Assembly (NCBI GenBank): GCA_027923505.1
Contig: BROI01000023.1
Span: 186,001 to 250,000 of the forward strand
Source: Mayamaea pseudoterrestris
Taxonomy: Eukaryota; Bacillariophyta; Bacillariophyceae; Sellaphorales; Sellaphoraceae
Length of the DNA stretch: 64,000 nucleotides
Direction of reading: 5' to 3'
The notes under the pieces were generated by a model. It was not told the origin of the DNA. It made no database searches and saw only the letters and a program-made list of their open reading frames with translations. Below are positions 9,317 to 18,872 of the stretch, one piece after another (position 1 is the stretch's first letter; each line of letters begins with the position of its first letter). The translations under genes and the position numbers were made by a program.

Positions 9317-11038
9317 ATGTTGTCAGAAGTATCTCCCGATCTGGAGCCTACAGCTGCTGCTGAATGGACCGTCAGTGATGTAGTCGCATGGGCGCGAAAA
9401 GTAAACCTTTCGGACGACTCAGTGCAGGCATTGCTGGAGAACCAGGTTGACGGATCTACACTTATAACTCTTGATCGAGCCGAGATACAAAATGAGTTAG
9501 GAATTCGATCACTTGGTGCTCGACGCTACCTTTGGGATTTAATCAAGAGTCTTCGAATAGAGCAGACGACAAAAGATTTCATTATTGCAGTCGAACTCCA
9601 CAAAGACGAGATTGTTTCGCTTGAGAATAATCTGGACCTGGAAAACCCGGACAGAGCTTCTGGGGGCAAGCCTTTGGATGCGTTTGTGGCGAACTACTTG
9701 TTGGAAGATGCAGGATCCCAGCGACAGATTGTTCAAGATCATTTGTTAGCTCTCAAGTTGCAGCGAGAGCTGGCTGGTTCTCAAGAAGACTATGAATATG
9801 CCGAGTACGCGCGAGCGGAGCAGCATCGCCTCCAGCAGCTTGCTATTCAAAGCGAATTCGATCATCGATATGCTGCCACTTTGGAAGGCAGACGAGAGGG
9901 AACAGTTCCCGACGACCAGACAATTCGAGATCCTACACTGTTTGGTATGTGCGTCGATGCTTACGCTTTGAACAGAATCAACGTGGCGGAAGCCTTGCGA
10001 ACGCGAGCAAATGTCTCCAACGAAGGAAATTCTTTCCAAGCGACGTCAATCGCTTCTACCACTGCGTCTCTGCAAAGAGACGAGGTAGCCCTCATCTCTG
10101 ACGATGAAGCAGAAGCTGAACCAATGACAATTGGCGAACTGCGCCTTATTAAGCAATGCAGTGTTTGTTCTGACAAGGCGGTACGCGGGTTTAGGCTTGA
10201 TTGTCCACATGAATACTGCGTGACATGCATGCGCCAGACTCTACGAACCGTTTTGAATGATTTTTCACTCTTGCCGTTCCGTTGCTGTGAATTGCCAATT
10301 GATTTGAGTTACGTCAAAATTGTGTTGAAGAAGAATGATGCCCACCGTCTTCTGGCCAAAGCTGAAGAAATGCAAGCCACGAATAAAATGTTTTGCCCTT
10401 CGTGCGGTGACTTCATTAACTTAGATATCATTCAATCGTCGCGTCCCTTTGTATGCAGTTGCGGCGAAAGCCTTTGCCTGCAATGCAAGACGGCCGCTCA
10501 TAATGGGCGGTCCTGTAACGAAAATCAAGCAGCTGTGCACGGATCAAACGAGTTGGTGTTGGAGGTAGCTCGTGCTCAAGGATGGAAGCAGTGCCCGGGA
10601 TGTGATACGCTAATTGAATTAGTTTATGGTTGCAACTACATGACTTGCTCCAACTGCCGACACGAGTTTTGTTTTCTCTGTCTAAGCAAGTGGTCTTTGC
10701 AAAACGGCGTGTCCTTGTGCTCATCAGGACGTTGCGACGTTTGGGACGCTGATAGGCTTCTCCAAGCTGGCGAGGCTCGTGTCCAAGCGGAAGAAGCAAG
10801 GCGAGGAGCGGAGCTGGCAGCCGACGTCCGCCAGAGGCATCTCGAGCGTGCCATGGAAGGATTGAGATTTAATGAAGGATGCAATCACCAGTGGAGAAAA
10901 AGTTACGGTCATGCAGGAGCATGTGAGCGCTGTGGCTTTGAGTTGCATATGTATTCTATGACTTGCGGCGGAGGTTGCGGATCCCATGTATGTTACACAT
11001 GTGCCCATCATCGTATTCCTCGTTGGGGGTGGCGCTGA
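9317..11038 (+). CDS. SAM domain-RBR fusion E3 ubiquitin ligase
   Basis: A 573-residue protein. The N-terminus (residues about 15-77) is a sterile alpha motif: WTVSDVVAWARKVNL...LLENQVDGSTLITLDRAEI...LGARRYLWDLIKSLR. A helical, acidic linker follows. The RBR module spans about 280-455: RING1 CSVCSDKA...CPHEYCVTCMRQT...CCELP, an IBR with CSCGESLCLQCKTAAHNGRSC, and RING2 WKQCPGCDTLIELVYGCNYM with predicted catalytic C439. After a short amphipathic helix rich in Ala/Arg/Glu comes a further cysteine-rich unit, CNHQW...CERCGF...CGGGCGSHVCYTC, ending RIPRWGWR, similar in spacing to the C-terminal unit of some fungal RBR proteins. SAM domains often drive self-association, so an oligomeric ligase is a fair inference. 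It is a tandem paralogue of the gene at 8015. Confidence 0.9.
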   Translation: MLSEVSPDLEPTAAAEWTVSDVVAWARKVNLSDDSVQALLENQVDGSTLITLDRAEIQNELGIRSLGARRYLWDLIKSLRIEQTTKDFIIAVELHKDEIVSLENNLDLENPDRASGGKPLDAFVANYLLEDAGSQRQIVQDHLLALKLQRELAGSQEDYEYAEYARAEQHRLQQLAIQSEFDHRYAATLEGRREGTVPDDQTIRDPTLFGMCVDAYALNRINVAEALRTRANVSNEGNSFQATSIASTTASLQRDEVALISDDEAEAEPMTIGELRLIKQCSVCSDKAVRGFRLDCPHEYCVTCMRQTLRTVLNDFSLLPFRCCELPIDLSYVKIVLKKNDAHRLLAKAEEMQATNKMFCPSCGDFINLDIIQSSRPFVCSCGESLCLQCKTAAHNGRSCNENQAAVHGSNELVLEVARAQGWKQCPGCDTLIELVYGCNYMTCSNCRHEFCFLCLSKWSLQNGVSLCSSGRCDVWDADRLLQAGEARVQAEEARRGAELAADVRQRHLERAMEGLRFNEGCNHQWRKSYGHAGACERCGFELHMYSMTCGGGCGSHVCYTCAHHRIPRWGWR

Positions 11039-11098
11039 GGTATGTATTACATATGGTACATGCTTTATATCGAAGAAATCATTTTGTTATATGCGTAT

Positions 11099-12652
11099 TC
11101 ATCTTAAAAGATGTGTTTGATTTGCGTTCTTCCAGTAGCGCTTGTTCCAATATAGCAATGGACTCAGCCCGATCGTCGCATTATCGTACCTAGATTCCAT
11201 CCCAAAGTATGCACCGATTCCGGCGGACGCCGCCTCCTTCATGGCAGTCCGTCGTACACTGGCGATGGATCGACTCCAAGCAGACTCACGCGCGGAAAGC
11301 TCAGTGAAACGGTTCCGGAACAAGGCCGCCAGATCAACGCGGCTCCCACACGTCGACGCATGCCCAGCACCTTCCACAACATGCACCGAAACATCCGGTA
11401 GAATACCTGCGAGCCTCTCCGCTTCGGCGATGGATGGCAGCGTTCCATCTCGTTCGCCAGCGACGATCAGCACTGGAATATCGAGTCTAGGAGCAACGTT
11501 CGCCAACTGATTCGCGATCTGGTCGCAACCTTCAGCCAGCCACTCGGATAACCTCCACTTCAGCGTCTCCTGCTTCATGAATGGAAGCACAAAGGGCAAC
11601 GAAAGTGCGACGCGACCCATGTATGCTTCCCGTTCGGCCGTATCAATGACGCTTGGCAGTGCCTTGGCGGAAAGAATCAAGCCAAGTTGTGGGAGCGAGT
11701 ACTCATCGGCAAACAATGGCAGCAGTCGCAGCAATCCAAACGCGTACAACCACGGTGGCAAATCGGCAACAGCCGGTCCTTGGGCGGCCAGTCTTGATCG
11801 ATCAAAGCACGTGGCTGGATTAATGAGAGAAAGCCCTTGTAAAGTAACGCTTGGATTAGAATCGTTGCCATTATCACTTTCCTTTGAAACCAATCGACTG
11901 GCAACATTAAGCGCTAGGATGCCTCCAAACGACTCGCCGGCAAGATAAACGGAACGTTTTTGTTTTGGAGCACCTTCCTTGCGACCAACTCCAAGGAAAT
12001 TTAGCAAAAGACTGTAGCTGCTGCTGCTGCTGCTAGTGTTGTTGTGTTCATGGGAGGTTTCATTCGCAGAATGCGCTGCGTCCAATAGTTCGCTCTGAAG
12101 ATATTGAATGACTTGGTCGCTCAGTTCTGCAAAGCTTGATCGATCGTCTGTACCAATCGTCATGCATCTAACATCAAAGATTGTCGAAAGCTCTGGAAAC
12201 TGTAAAAAAGGCGAAAAAAAGGTTCCATCAAATCCAGGAAGATAGAGGAGGAGGGGCTTGTTGGCAAGGGTCCCATTTTCATATTCTTCCACAACTGATT
12301 TGTAACCATATTCGAGTAAAGGAGATATGAAGCGAACGTCTCGTGTTCTATTTGGTATGTTTGGCAGTATAGATTGTGTTGAAGTTGCGTCAGAATCTTG
12401 GCGAATTGAAGGAGCATTGGCAATTGGACCGGCAAAGAGGCGAGACTCGATGCGAATCATCCGGCCAGGTCGTCGAACTTTTATGACAAGTGGATGAAAC
12501 GCACATGCCAGGGTGAAGCATAGCGCAATTTGGAAGAATGTAGTCGCTTGAAAAAGATGAAATCTTTGATTCTTGGATCGCTGGTTTCGCAGTTGATGAC
12601 GCTCGCATCTTTGGCGACGGAGCTGCCACTGTAATAAGTATCGCTCGATCAT
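11099..12652 (-). CDS. Plastid alpha/beta hydrolase, phytyl ester synthase (PES)-like
   Basis: A 517-residue esterase/acyltransferase of the plant PES1/PES2 type, which makes phytyl or diacylglycerol esters from released phytol and fatty acids in plastids. Visible motifs are the oxyanion-hole region LYLPGFDGTFFSPF, the strand IFDVRCMTIGTDDRSSF, the nucleophile elbow GESFGG, the family block LSLINPATCFD, the acid in VAGERDGTLPSIAEAERL, and the catalytic His in VEGAGHAS. From the 12652 start the N-terminus is basic followed by a hydrophobic stretch (FFQIALCFTLACAF), fitting a signal plus transit peptide with cleavage at ACAF/H. A start at 12841 would put 63 residues before this signal and is less likely. 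A Ser-rich insert precedes the nucleophile. It converges on the SAM-RBR gene, only 60 bp away. Confidence 0.83.
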   Translation of the reverse strand: MIERYLLQWQLRRQRCERHQLRNQRSKNQRFHLFQATTFFQIALCFTLACAFHPLVIKVRRPGRMIRIESRLFAGPIANAPSIRQDSDATSTQSILPNIPNRTRDVRFISPLLEYGYKSVVEEYENGTLANKPLLLYLPGFDGTFFSPFLQFPELSTIFDVRCMTIGTDDRSSFAELSDQVIQYLQSELLDAAHSANETSHEHNNTSSSSSSYSLLLNFLGVGRKEGAPKQKRSVYLAGESFGGILALNVASRLVSKESDNGNDSNPSVTLQGLSLINPATCFDRSRLAAQGPAVADLPPWLYAFGLLRLLPLFADEYSLPQLGLILSAKALPSVIDTAEREAYMGRVALSLPFVLPFMKQETLKWRLSEWLAEGCDQIANQLANVAPRLDIPVLIVAGERDGTLPSIAEAERLAGILPDVSVHVVEGAGHASTCGSRVDLAALFRNRFTELSARESAWSRSIASVRRTAMKEAASAGIGAYFGMESRYDNATIGLSPLLYWNKRYWKNANQTHLLR

Positions 12653-13767
12653 ACCCGATACTGTTAGTGATATAGGCTTTATCACCAATTCAATTTTCGA
12701 ACCGGCAACTATGATCAAGGAGCGTAGTGCCAAGCATGGTTGATGGAGATTGGAGATCGACGATAACGAGTCGAGAGCTTGAGCACAAACATGTCGTACT
12801 GGTTCAGAACGTTTGTCAGACTGGTTCTCAAATTCCGTCAAAGGATCGCATTGCGCTCACAGTCAATACCACCATTGACCAGCATGATGGAAAGGGGTCA
12901 GCTTCCGGTCGCTTAGTGCCCATCGTCCCGAGAACGTGTTCACGCAAAGAAAACTATGAGTTAATGATACATGCAGCTGTTCCACTATTCATTTGGATCG
13001 TATGTCGATAGCGCCTTCGAACATCGACAGCATCGAGCATCGAGCAGTCGCATCAGCCAATGCTGTCAACTTTCAGCGACCATGTATGAGCATAATATAA
13101 TTGCCACCGTGTCGTCCTTGACTGATTTCACGTCATGTATGTAAAGCGATATTGAACGCGCGTGTAGCAGTTCTTTGCAGCCGGCGTCAAAAGGTGGCCC
13201 TTGGCGAATCTCAAATCTATAGTTGTGACAATCGTGACTGGTTTTACAATCTGCAGATGGTTACACACCGAAAAGCATGCTAGGGTTGTGTGAGACAGTC
13301 TCATCGTTTGATTGTGGTTGATCAGGTTTTAGCATTACCAATAACTGAATGCGTTCCCTTGTTAAATCCATGGCTTGCATTAGCATTGATGTTGTTCAAC
13401 TATGAGCTCCAATGAGTTGCGTTTACATGACGCCAATGACTGTCAAAGGACGGCTCGGTAGGTAATGCTTGAATAGCCACCGAAGAGAACGTGTTCTATT
13501 ATAAAAAAACCTATGCCTACACACTAACTGCGGTAGTCATTATGGATACATATAAACGTTTTGCTATGTACTTGGTTATAGCGCAAGATGAATGAGCGAG
13601 CGAAAATGTAAGCGAATTATTGGAACAACAATCTATTGGTAGCGATGAAAGACTGGAAACGGTCCAAGTCAGAAGATGTAGAAAGGAATGCCGGAAGCAA
13701 GTATGGTGTGATTTGTAATGGTTGTTTTGTTGTCGTATGAAGCAACGCCAGCGCCAGCAGAATGCGC
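12653..13767. other. Gene-free stretch
   Basis: I see no convincing gene, RNA or dispersed repeat in these 1.1 kb. Reading frames on either strand are short and without recognisable motifs. A short palindrome, TGAGAC-A-GTCTCA, lies near 13291. Confidence 0.45.
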
Positions 13768-14454
13768 CTAGAGGAGAGGCAAACAAACCCTGGAAGGAAA
13801 GGGACCGGAGCGCTCGTCGTCGCGATACAAGGTAGTTGGCTGGAAGAGTGCAGGAGGCGATCCATTATGATCATGTAGCGTTCGTGGCGGAGTACTGGCG
13901 TTTGGCGCGGCTTGACATGCAACCAATGCGAGACTTGGTTCGTCAAGCTGCTTCAAACCAAGCGACCTATTCGTCTTGCAACTTAATTTCGTTGTTGTAT
14001 CTCGAAAGAGGAAGGTTGGACGCATCTTCAAGTTGATAATGCTGCTGCATGGGAGCTTGAATCGCTTGGCATTTGCAAGTATTCCGATCTGGCCGTAATC
14101 TTGCCTGCGTTCCGGTGACAAGGATGAGGAGGACTTTGACTCGAGCTCGTCGTCAAACATTGTCACCTTGCGCTTTCCTTGGATGCGAGGCGGAGAAGAA
14201 ATCTCGCCATGCTCACTGCTGCCTTCATGAGAGTCAACGGGTCGAAAGGAAGTGTTTAAATTGTATTCCTCCGCCAAGCCTTGGTTTGCTTTAGCATTGC
14301 AACGTGTGACGTGCGAATTCCGTTCCGGTGTCGGGTGACAAAGAGCGCGTGGAGTGGACGGTGGATTTATCTTGACGGCTTGAACCGCTGATGCCAACAC
14401 CATGAGGTGATGGCAAGTCGAAGTCGAATGCTTGTCCTTGGAAGTGTTAGCCAT
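13768..14454 (-). CDS. Hypothetical Ser/Pro-rich protein A, related to the gene at 15509
   Basis: A 228-residue protein not recognised as a known family. It is Ser/Thr/Pro-rich and basic, with a likely nuclear localisation stretch (IQGKRKVTMFDDE) followed by a phosphorylation-prone segment (SKSSSSLSPERRQ). The end of the protein, SPPALF...GPFPSRVCLPLL, lines up with the end of the neighbouring protein B (SPPPLY...GSFPGRLLLPTLDE). Both genes lie on the same strand with similar length (228 and 224 residues), so an old tandem duplication is likely. The start at 14454 is the only ATG that covers the whole frame. No domain supports a function. Confidence 0.55.
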   Translation of the reverse strand: MANTSKDKHSTSTCHHLMVLASAVQAVKINPPSTPRALCHPTPERNSHVTRCNAKANQGLAEEYNLNTSFRPVDSHEGSSEHGEISSPPRIQGKRKVTMFDDELESKSSSSLSPERRQDYGQIGILANAKRFKLPCSSIINLKMRPTFLFRDTTTKLSCKTNRSLGLKQLDEPSLALVACQAAPNASTPPRTLHDHNGSPPALFQPTTLYRDDERSGPFPSRVCLPLL

Positions 14455-15508
14455 CGCTCTTGCTTGCTCTTGATGTTATAACTGTATAACTGCCAGTCAC
14501 TCACTCGGTTAACGCTCGAAGTGAGGTTGAACGTTCTGATCCTCGTTGTGGAACACTTTGTGTCTTTGTCCCTCAACACTCACCTCGTGTGCGTAAGTTC
14601 AGATTGGAAGCAACTCGAACGAGGAGGGAGCCAATGGCTTACGATGAACGAAACCTTGTCACAAAGCATTGGCCGGAACGGAAAGGCAAGGACCAATCAC
14701 TCGTTCCCTGTCACTTGTGAATCGGATGGTCCACGGAACAAATTGGATGACCTCAGCCAATTCAACGGCTACTTTTGTAGCACTATCAAAGAAGGTGTAC
14801 TGACGTAAGCGGATGACGTCTGACATCACATTCGTCACTCTTCCTTCGCCTTCGACGTGACGCCAAACGTTACCCTTGCTACCCGAGTTTCGACCGGCGG
14901 AGTTGCTACGAAGGCATTTAGGTAGCATGGCCTTGACCAATTAGCAAGCGCAGCTTGCGGTTGCCTACCGCTATCGAGGTAGAAAGACTTTGGCTATCAG
15001 GTTCGTACATCTGGCGCAGTATTTTTCTTTTCTGCTGCCATGTTCTTGCTACCCATCCCTGTAGCGCTAACATGAAGGGATCGATGCATACTTACGCCAC
15101 ACCCTTCCATAGACTACTTTTCATAGGGGAACTAGCAATGACAAGGTCGCTCCACAAGGATACCAATGTGTTTTGAGACTTGCATGTGTTGACCAACGTT
15201 CCAAGTTCGCGGACTTCGATGGACGCATCGGTCAATAGCTCGGCTACAAGAGATACACATGAGTGATGTAGCGTTATATTAGCTATTGCATCTATACATA
15301 TTGCGGGAAAACGGTTATATTGTTAAAAGAGGTGACTAGAATGTCATATGCAACATAAAGGGTAGTGTACATGTAGCTCAAGTAGCCATGTCATGCAATG
15401 CGTATCAAATTGTAGAAGGCTGCAGTGCGGCCGGCTGCGGTGCGGCAGCCAAACAGACAAGGTCGAGTGAAGCGACCGATATTCACATGCAACAAAGTAA
15501 CAGCATGA
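14455..15508. other. Gene-free stretch between proteins A and B
   Basis: No gene supported in about 1.05 kb. A near-CRE (GATGACGTCTGACATCAC) lies near 14813-14830. Frames of 70-95 codons on both strands show no motif. Confidence 0.45.
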
Positions 15509-16183
15509 TTATTCATCCAAGGTCGGCAAAAGCAAACGGCCTGGAAAGGAGCCCTTGAGGTCGGAAACATCCATCCAATGCACATTGCAGGAGCGTTCAT
15601 AAAGAGGAGGCGGGCTCGTCAGATCATCGTCGCCAGCAGAAATACTTGGCGTAGAAGCAATGCTGGACCAAGGAGTTGCCGATGTCTTTGGTTTGATACT
15701 GGTTGATAGTTCAGGCGATAATGAGAACATTTCCAAGGCCGACGCGACGGAGTGGCTTGGTGATGAAAGGGAAAGATTCTCCGACAAGGCTGAGGCGCTG
15801 CTTTTCGAGCTCTTGGGATACCGGTGCATGAGATTGACGGGAGTTATTTTGTCCAAAAGTTGGAAATCGACCTCGTCGCAGCCACTTGTCGGAGTGCTCG
15901 AGTCGCCACCAGTGAGGGACAATCGTCGCTTGGGCGATACGAGGCTGTTGAGAGCACTGCGTGGTGAGAGCTGGCTGAACGAGAACAAGCTCATGGACTG
16001 ATCAAAATCTTCGACCATCATATGCTTGCTATCTTTGTCAATGTTTGGCCGGGTCGCGCAGTCAGTTGCCTGTGAGTCGAGAAGAGTCCGATGCTTGAGC
16101 GGCGTCGAGAATCGGGGCTTGACGCTGCAGACGACGGAACGTTTGATGGCTTGGCGCTTGTCGGAGGAGCTGGTGGTCTTCAT
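15509..16183 (-). CDS. Hypothetical Ser-Pro-rich protein B, related to the gene at 13768
   Basis: A 224-residue protein of unknown function, strongly enriched in Ser/Thr-Pro sites: about ten, among them LSPRS, VSPKR, STPTS, ITPVN, SSPSH, LSPEL, ATPWS and STPSI. Two of them fit the CDK consensus S-P-x-K/R (SPRS is near, SPKR exact). The stretch VSPKRRLSLTGG also holds a basic RRLS site like those repeated in the PP2C gene at 50285. The C-terminus SPPPLY...DLKGSFPGRLLLPTLDE matches that of protein A. Composition suggests a disordered, phosphorylated nuclear protein; this is inference. The start at 16183 (MKTTSSSDKRQAIKRSVV) opens a basic N-terminus. Confidence 0.62.
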   Translation of the reverse strand: MKTTSSSDKRQAIKRSVVCSVKPRFSTPLKHRTLLDSQATDCATRPNIDKDSKHMMVEDFDQSMSLFSFSQLSPRSALNSLVSPKRRLSLTGGDSSTPTSGCDEVDFQLLDKITPVNLMHRYPKSSKSSASALSENLSLSSPSHSVASALEMFSLSPELSTSIKPKTSATPWSSIASTPSISAGDDDLTSPPPLYERSCNVHWMDVSDLKGSFPGRLLLPTLDE

Positions 16184-17680
16184 GGCTGAATAGTGAGATA
16201 CTTGAGATGTTGATTAAGCAATAATGACTTGCGAGGGTGGCTTGAAAATAATGAGAGCAGGAAGTGCCAAGGTTCCTTTGGCGTGGCTCGTCGATGCGCA
16301 AATGTCCAGGTGGCACGTCGCATGGAGTTCGAATGCCCTTCGAAACACCGAACTTCGGTCTTACTTTTGGGCTCGGTGAAACTTTTCTGCGTCAGTTATC
16401 ATCGTCAGTGTATCATTGATACGATTGATGACTGCTGAACTTGCACTTGAAGTCAAATTACACCGAGAATGACGGACTGGGCATCTGTCACACATCGTTT
16501 GTTTCTCCGAGCTAGTTTGTGAAAGTCGAAGCCTACTACTACTGTAGGTGCTACTTGTAAAGTAGTTAAAAGCGCAAGCGACCAGTTGATTTGTAACATA
16601 ACAGTAGGTAAGCCAGTTCTCGCAAGCCTATCTCTTGCGTTTTCGCTGTCACTGCTACTGTGACTTGGATAGGTCGCAGCTGACCGAGGTCGAGTCAGAG
16701 TCAGCGTCTGCAAGTTTAACTAAACATAAATCCCAAGTTTAACTAAACATAAATCCATCGAGTTTTGCTATTCGTTATTTGACGACAAGACATCGTTTCG
16801 CTATATTCGGTACTCGAGTAGGTACGATAAGAATAAAATGTTGCACTCGTCGCATTTACAGACTCGATCATTGCGAATTGAGACGGTTCGCACTGATGCG
16901 AAATCATGCTGTGTCCAATGCCACCCGACGTGTCTCTTGCGCATGAAGGATGCAAGTAATGGCCACCGTTACCTGCACTTACAGACTGATGCAAGGTTTG
17001 ACCTACTGCTATGCGAGAGCACTGTAGTCCGCGATCCAGATGTTGAGCCGCTGTATGATGTGCATTGTGCATCGTCATTATGTCGCATCGCTCGTGCGTT
17101 TGGTCATGATCAAAGCAAACTGTCTGTTGATTTCTCAGTGTAAGCAATTGTTCCTCTCAATCGGCTCCAATCTCTTCTGCTTCAGCTGATTTTTGATGGC
17201 ATTACGGTTAGTTGTACGGTCGGATCATTTCATTGGAGATTGGAGAACACCTGCCAATGTGGCCTCATCGGCAATTAAAGTCACAAATTGATCAACGAGT
17301 TCCTTCTGCCTATTCTACTCATCATCGTCGAAAGTACTCGCAGTCAATCATGTTCCGGATCGGTTAAAACCGAGTAAAGGAGGAGAAGATTCGATCATCG
17401 AATGGTCGAACGAATCTATTGGCAGTTGGCAGCTACTTTTGGCCTACCGGAATACCGGAATGCCAATTCTTTTGGCATGCCCACGTTTATCATGGCACTG
17501 CATCCGTTAAAGAATTTGTTCCGCTTGTTGTCGACGGAAACGAGACAAGGTGCGCCATTTTGGTCTTGGGCTGGGGTTCCGAGCGGTCCGAAATGGTCTT
17601 GGAGGCTCGAAAACCGGGATTGATAAAGAGTGAAAACACAAAAAAAAGTATCTTCTTGAGGCCTAACCTACGTCACCATA
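16184..17680. other. Gene-poor stretch left of the transposon
   Basis: No supported gene in 1.5 kb. Frames at 16743-17147 (minus) and 16838-17143 (plus) overlap each other and have no recognisable features. The only clear structure is the small tandem repeat at 16711-16756. Confidence 0.45.
16711..16756. repeat. Perfect 2 x 23-bp tandem repeat
   Basis: Two exact copies of a 23-bp unit beginning CAAGTTTAACTAAACATAAA, at 16711-16733 and 16734-16756. Probably a slippage product, perhaps the footprint of a small duplication; no function is suggested. Confidence 0.9.
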
Positions 17681-18633
17681 CGAGGTCCGGATAGCGATAA
17701 ATTCACACGCGATAGCCCGTGTTAATTAGCGTTCGCGCGGTGGACCACGCGATAAATTTCACGCGCGCACGTCATTTTTCGTCGACCATGGCGCATCAAT
17801 CCGTCGCTCGAGTAGTATTCTTGTTCAATGCCTCCACTACTATACATGACTTGCAGTCTCATTACGTACATGAATCTGGGCATGGATCTTAAAGCGTGCG
17901 AGGAATGATAGTAGCCTTTGATGGAGCGACGAGAGCAAGCCAGTCTTTTACGGCGGACGGCTGCGTCTGCCTTGCGAGGGTGACGATTCAATAATGGAGG
18001 ACATGCAGCAATATACAAGGCGTCGGCGCGAAGCACCGTCCATATTATGTACTATAATGAATCAAAGTTTGCGCGACTCGGCGAATTGATGGTTGATCTG
18101 CGACCAATGACGGTGACTCAATCCCTTTGGCTGCTTCCTCGCCTTGTACTTGTCAGCTTGTTAACCTTGCACACGCTAGCGCATGAGCTTCAAAAACAGA
18201 CTGCATTTACGAAGGATTAGCTTGGCTTTAGACGAACGGACTATTGAAATGCGCTTCAAGGCTTCGGCAGCAGCAAGCCTTGCGACATGCTCATGCAGCG
18301 ATTGCTGACGAGCTGGAACAAGGTCAATTACCAACGAAATGGAGGACCAGACGCTATGTATTGACGGCTTTATGATAGCAGACTACAGGAGTCTGCTATG
18401 GAAGGAGCTGTACTCCATTTAGAGCATGCAATGGACTGGAATCCTCGTTTGAATGAGGAATGCGCGCGCCTTTTACACGGTCGCTCGCGACGAAAGAAAG
18501 GCCCACTTTTTGGTAGCTGAATCTTAATTGCGCCCTTAAAAGCATCATATTATAGCTTGTGTGGTTGTTTGTCGTTTGTTGTTGGTCTGGGTTACGGGCT
18601 ATCGCGTGTGAATTTATCGCTATCCGGACCTCG
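17681..18633. mobile_element. Non-autonomous DNA transposon with 40-bp perfect terminal inverted repeats
   Basis: The left end (17681-17720) begins CGAGGTCCGGATAGCGATAA, and the right end (18594-18633) is its exact reverse complement over 40 bp. TA flanks both sides (17679-17680 and 18634-18635), fitting a TA target duplication as in the Tc1/mariner group. Subterminal sequence repeats part of the inverted repeat (GCGATAAATTTCACGCGCG near 17749). No transposase is visible in the 953 bp; a minus-strand frame of 104 codons at 17722-18036 has no recognisable motif. An internal hairpin with 10-bp arms (ATAGCAGACT, 5-nt loop) lies at 18375-18399. Perfect inverted repeats suggest recent activity. 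It lies about 240 bp upstream of the Ca2+ ATPase start. Confidence 0.88.
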
Positions 18634-18872
18634 TATATGTCATTTACTTAAGTATGCATACGCCCCTCGTTCCACGCTCCTAAGTATCCATGCGCGCCGG
18701 TTTTGCATGGATGGATCTGCTTGGCCGGTGCCCTACGCGCGTCAGTCATCAAATCGAACCACTTGGAGGAAACCGCAGCCAAATCAAAGCCTCCTGTTGT
18801 ACTCTGATCTTGTTCATTTTACCAAACGACAAGGCAATACATTGAGTATAAGCGTGGTAGTTGTTTTGTATC

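Noticed and set aside
16743-17147. Frame of 134 codons on the minus strand
   Set aside because: Composition is featureless (His/Thr/Ser-rich without motif), and it overlaps another frame on the plus strand.
17722-18036. Transposase remnant inside the inverted-repeat element
   Set aside because: The 104-codon frame has no DDE-type motif or other likeness; the element is treated as non-autonomous.
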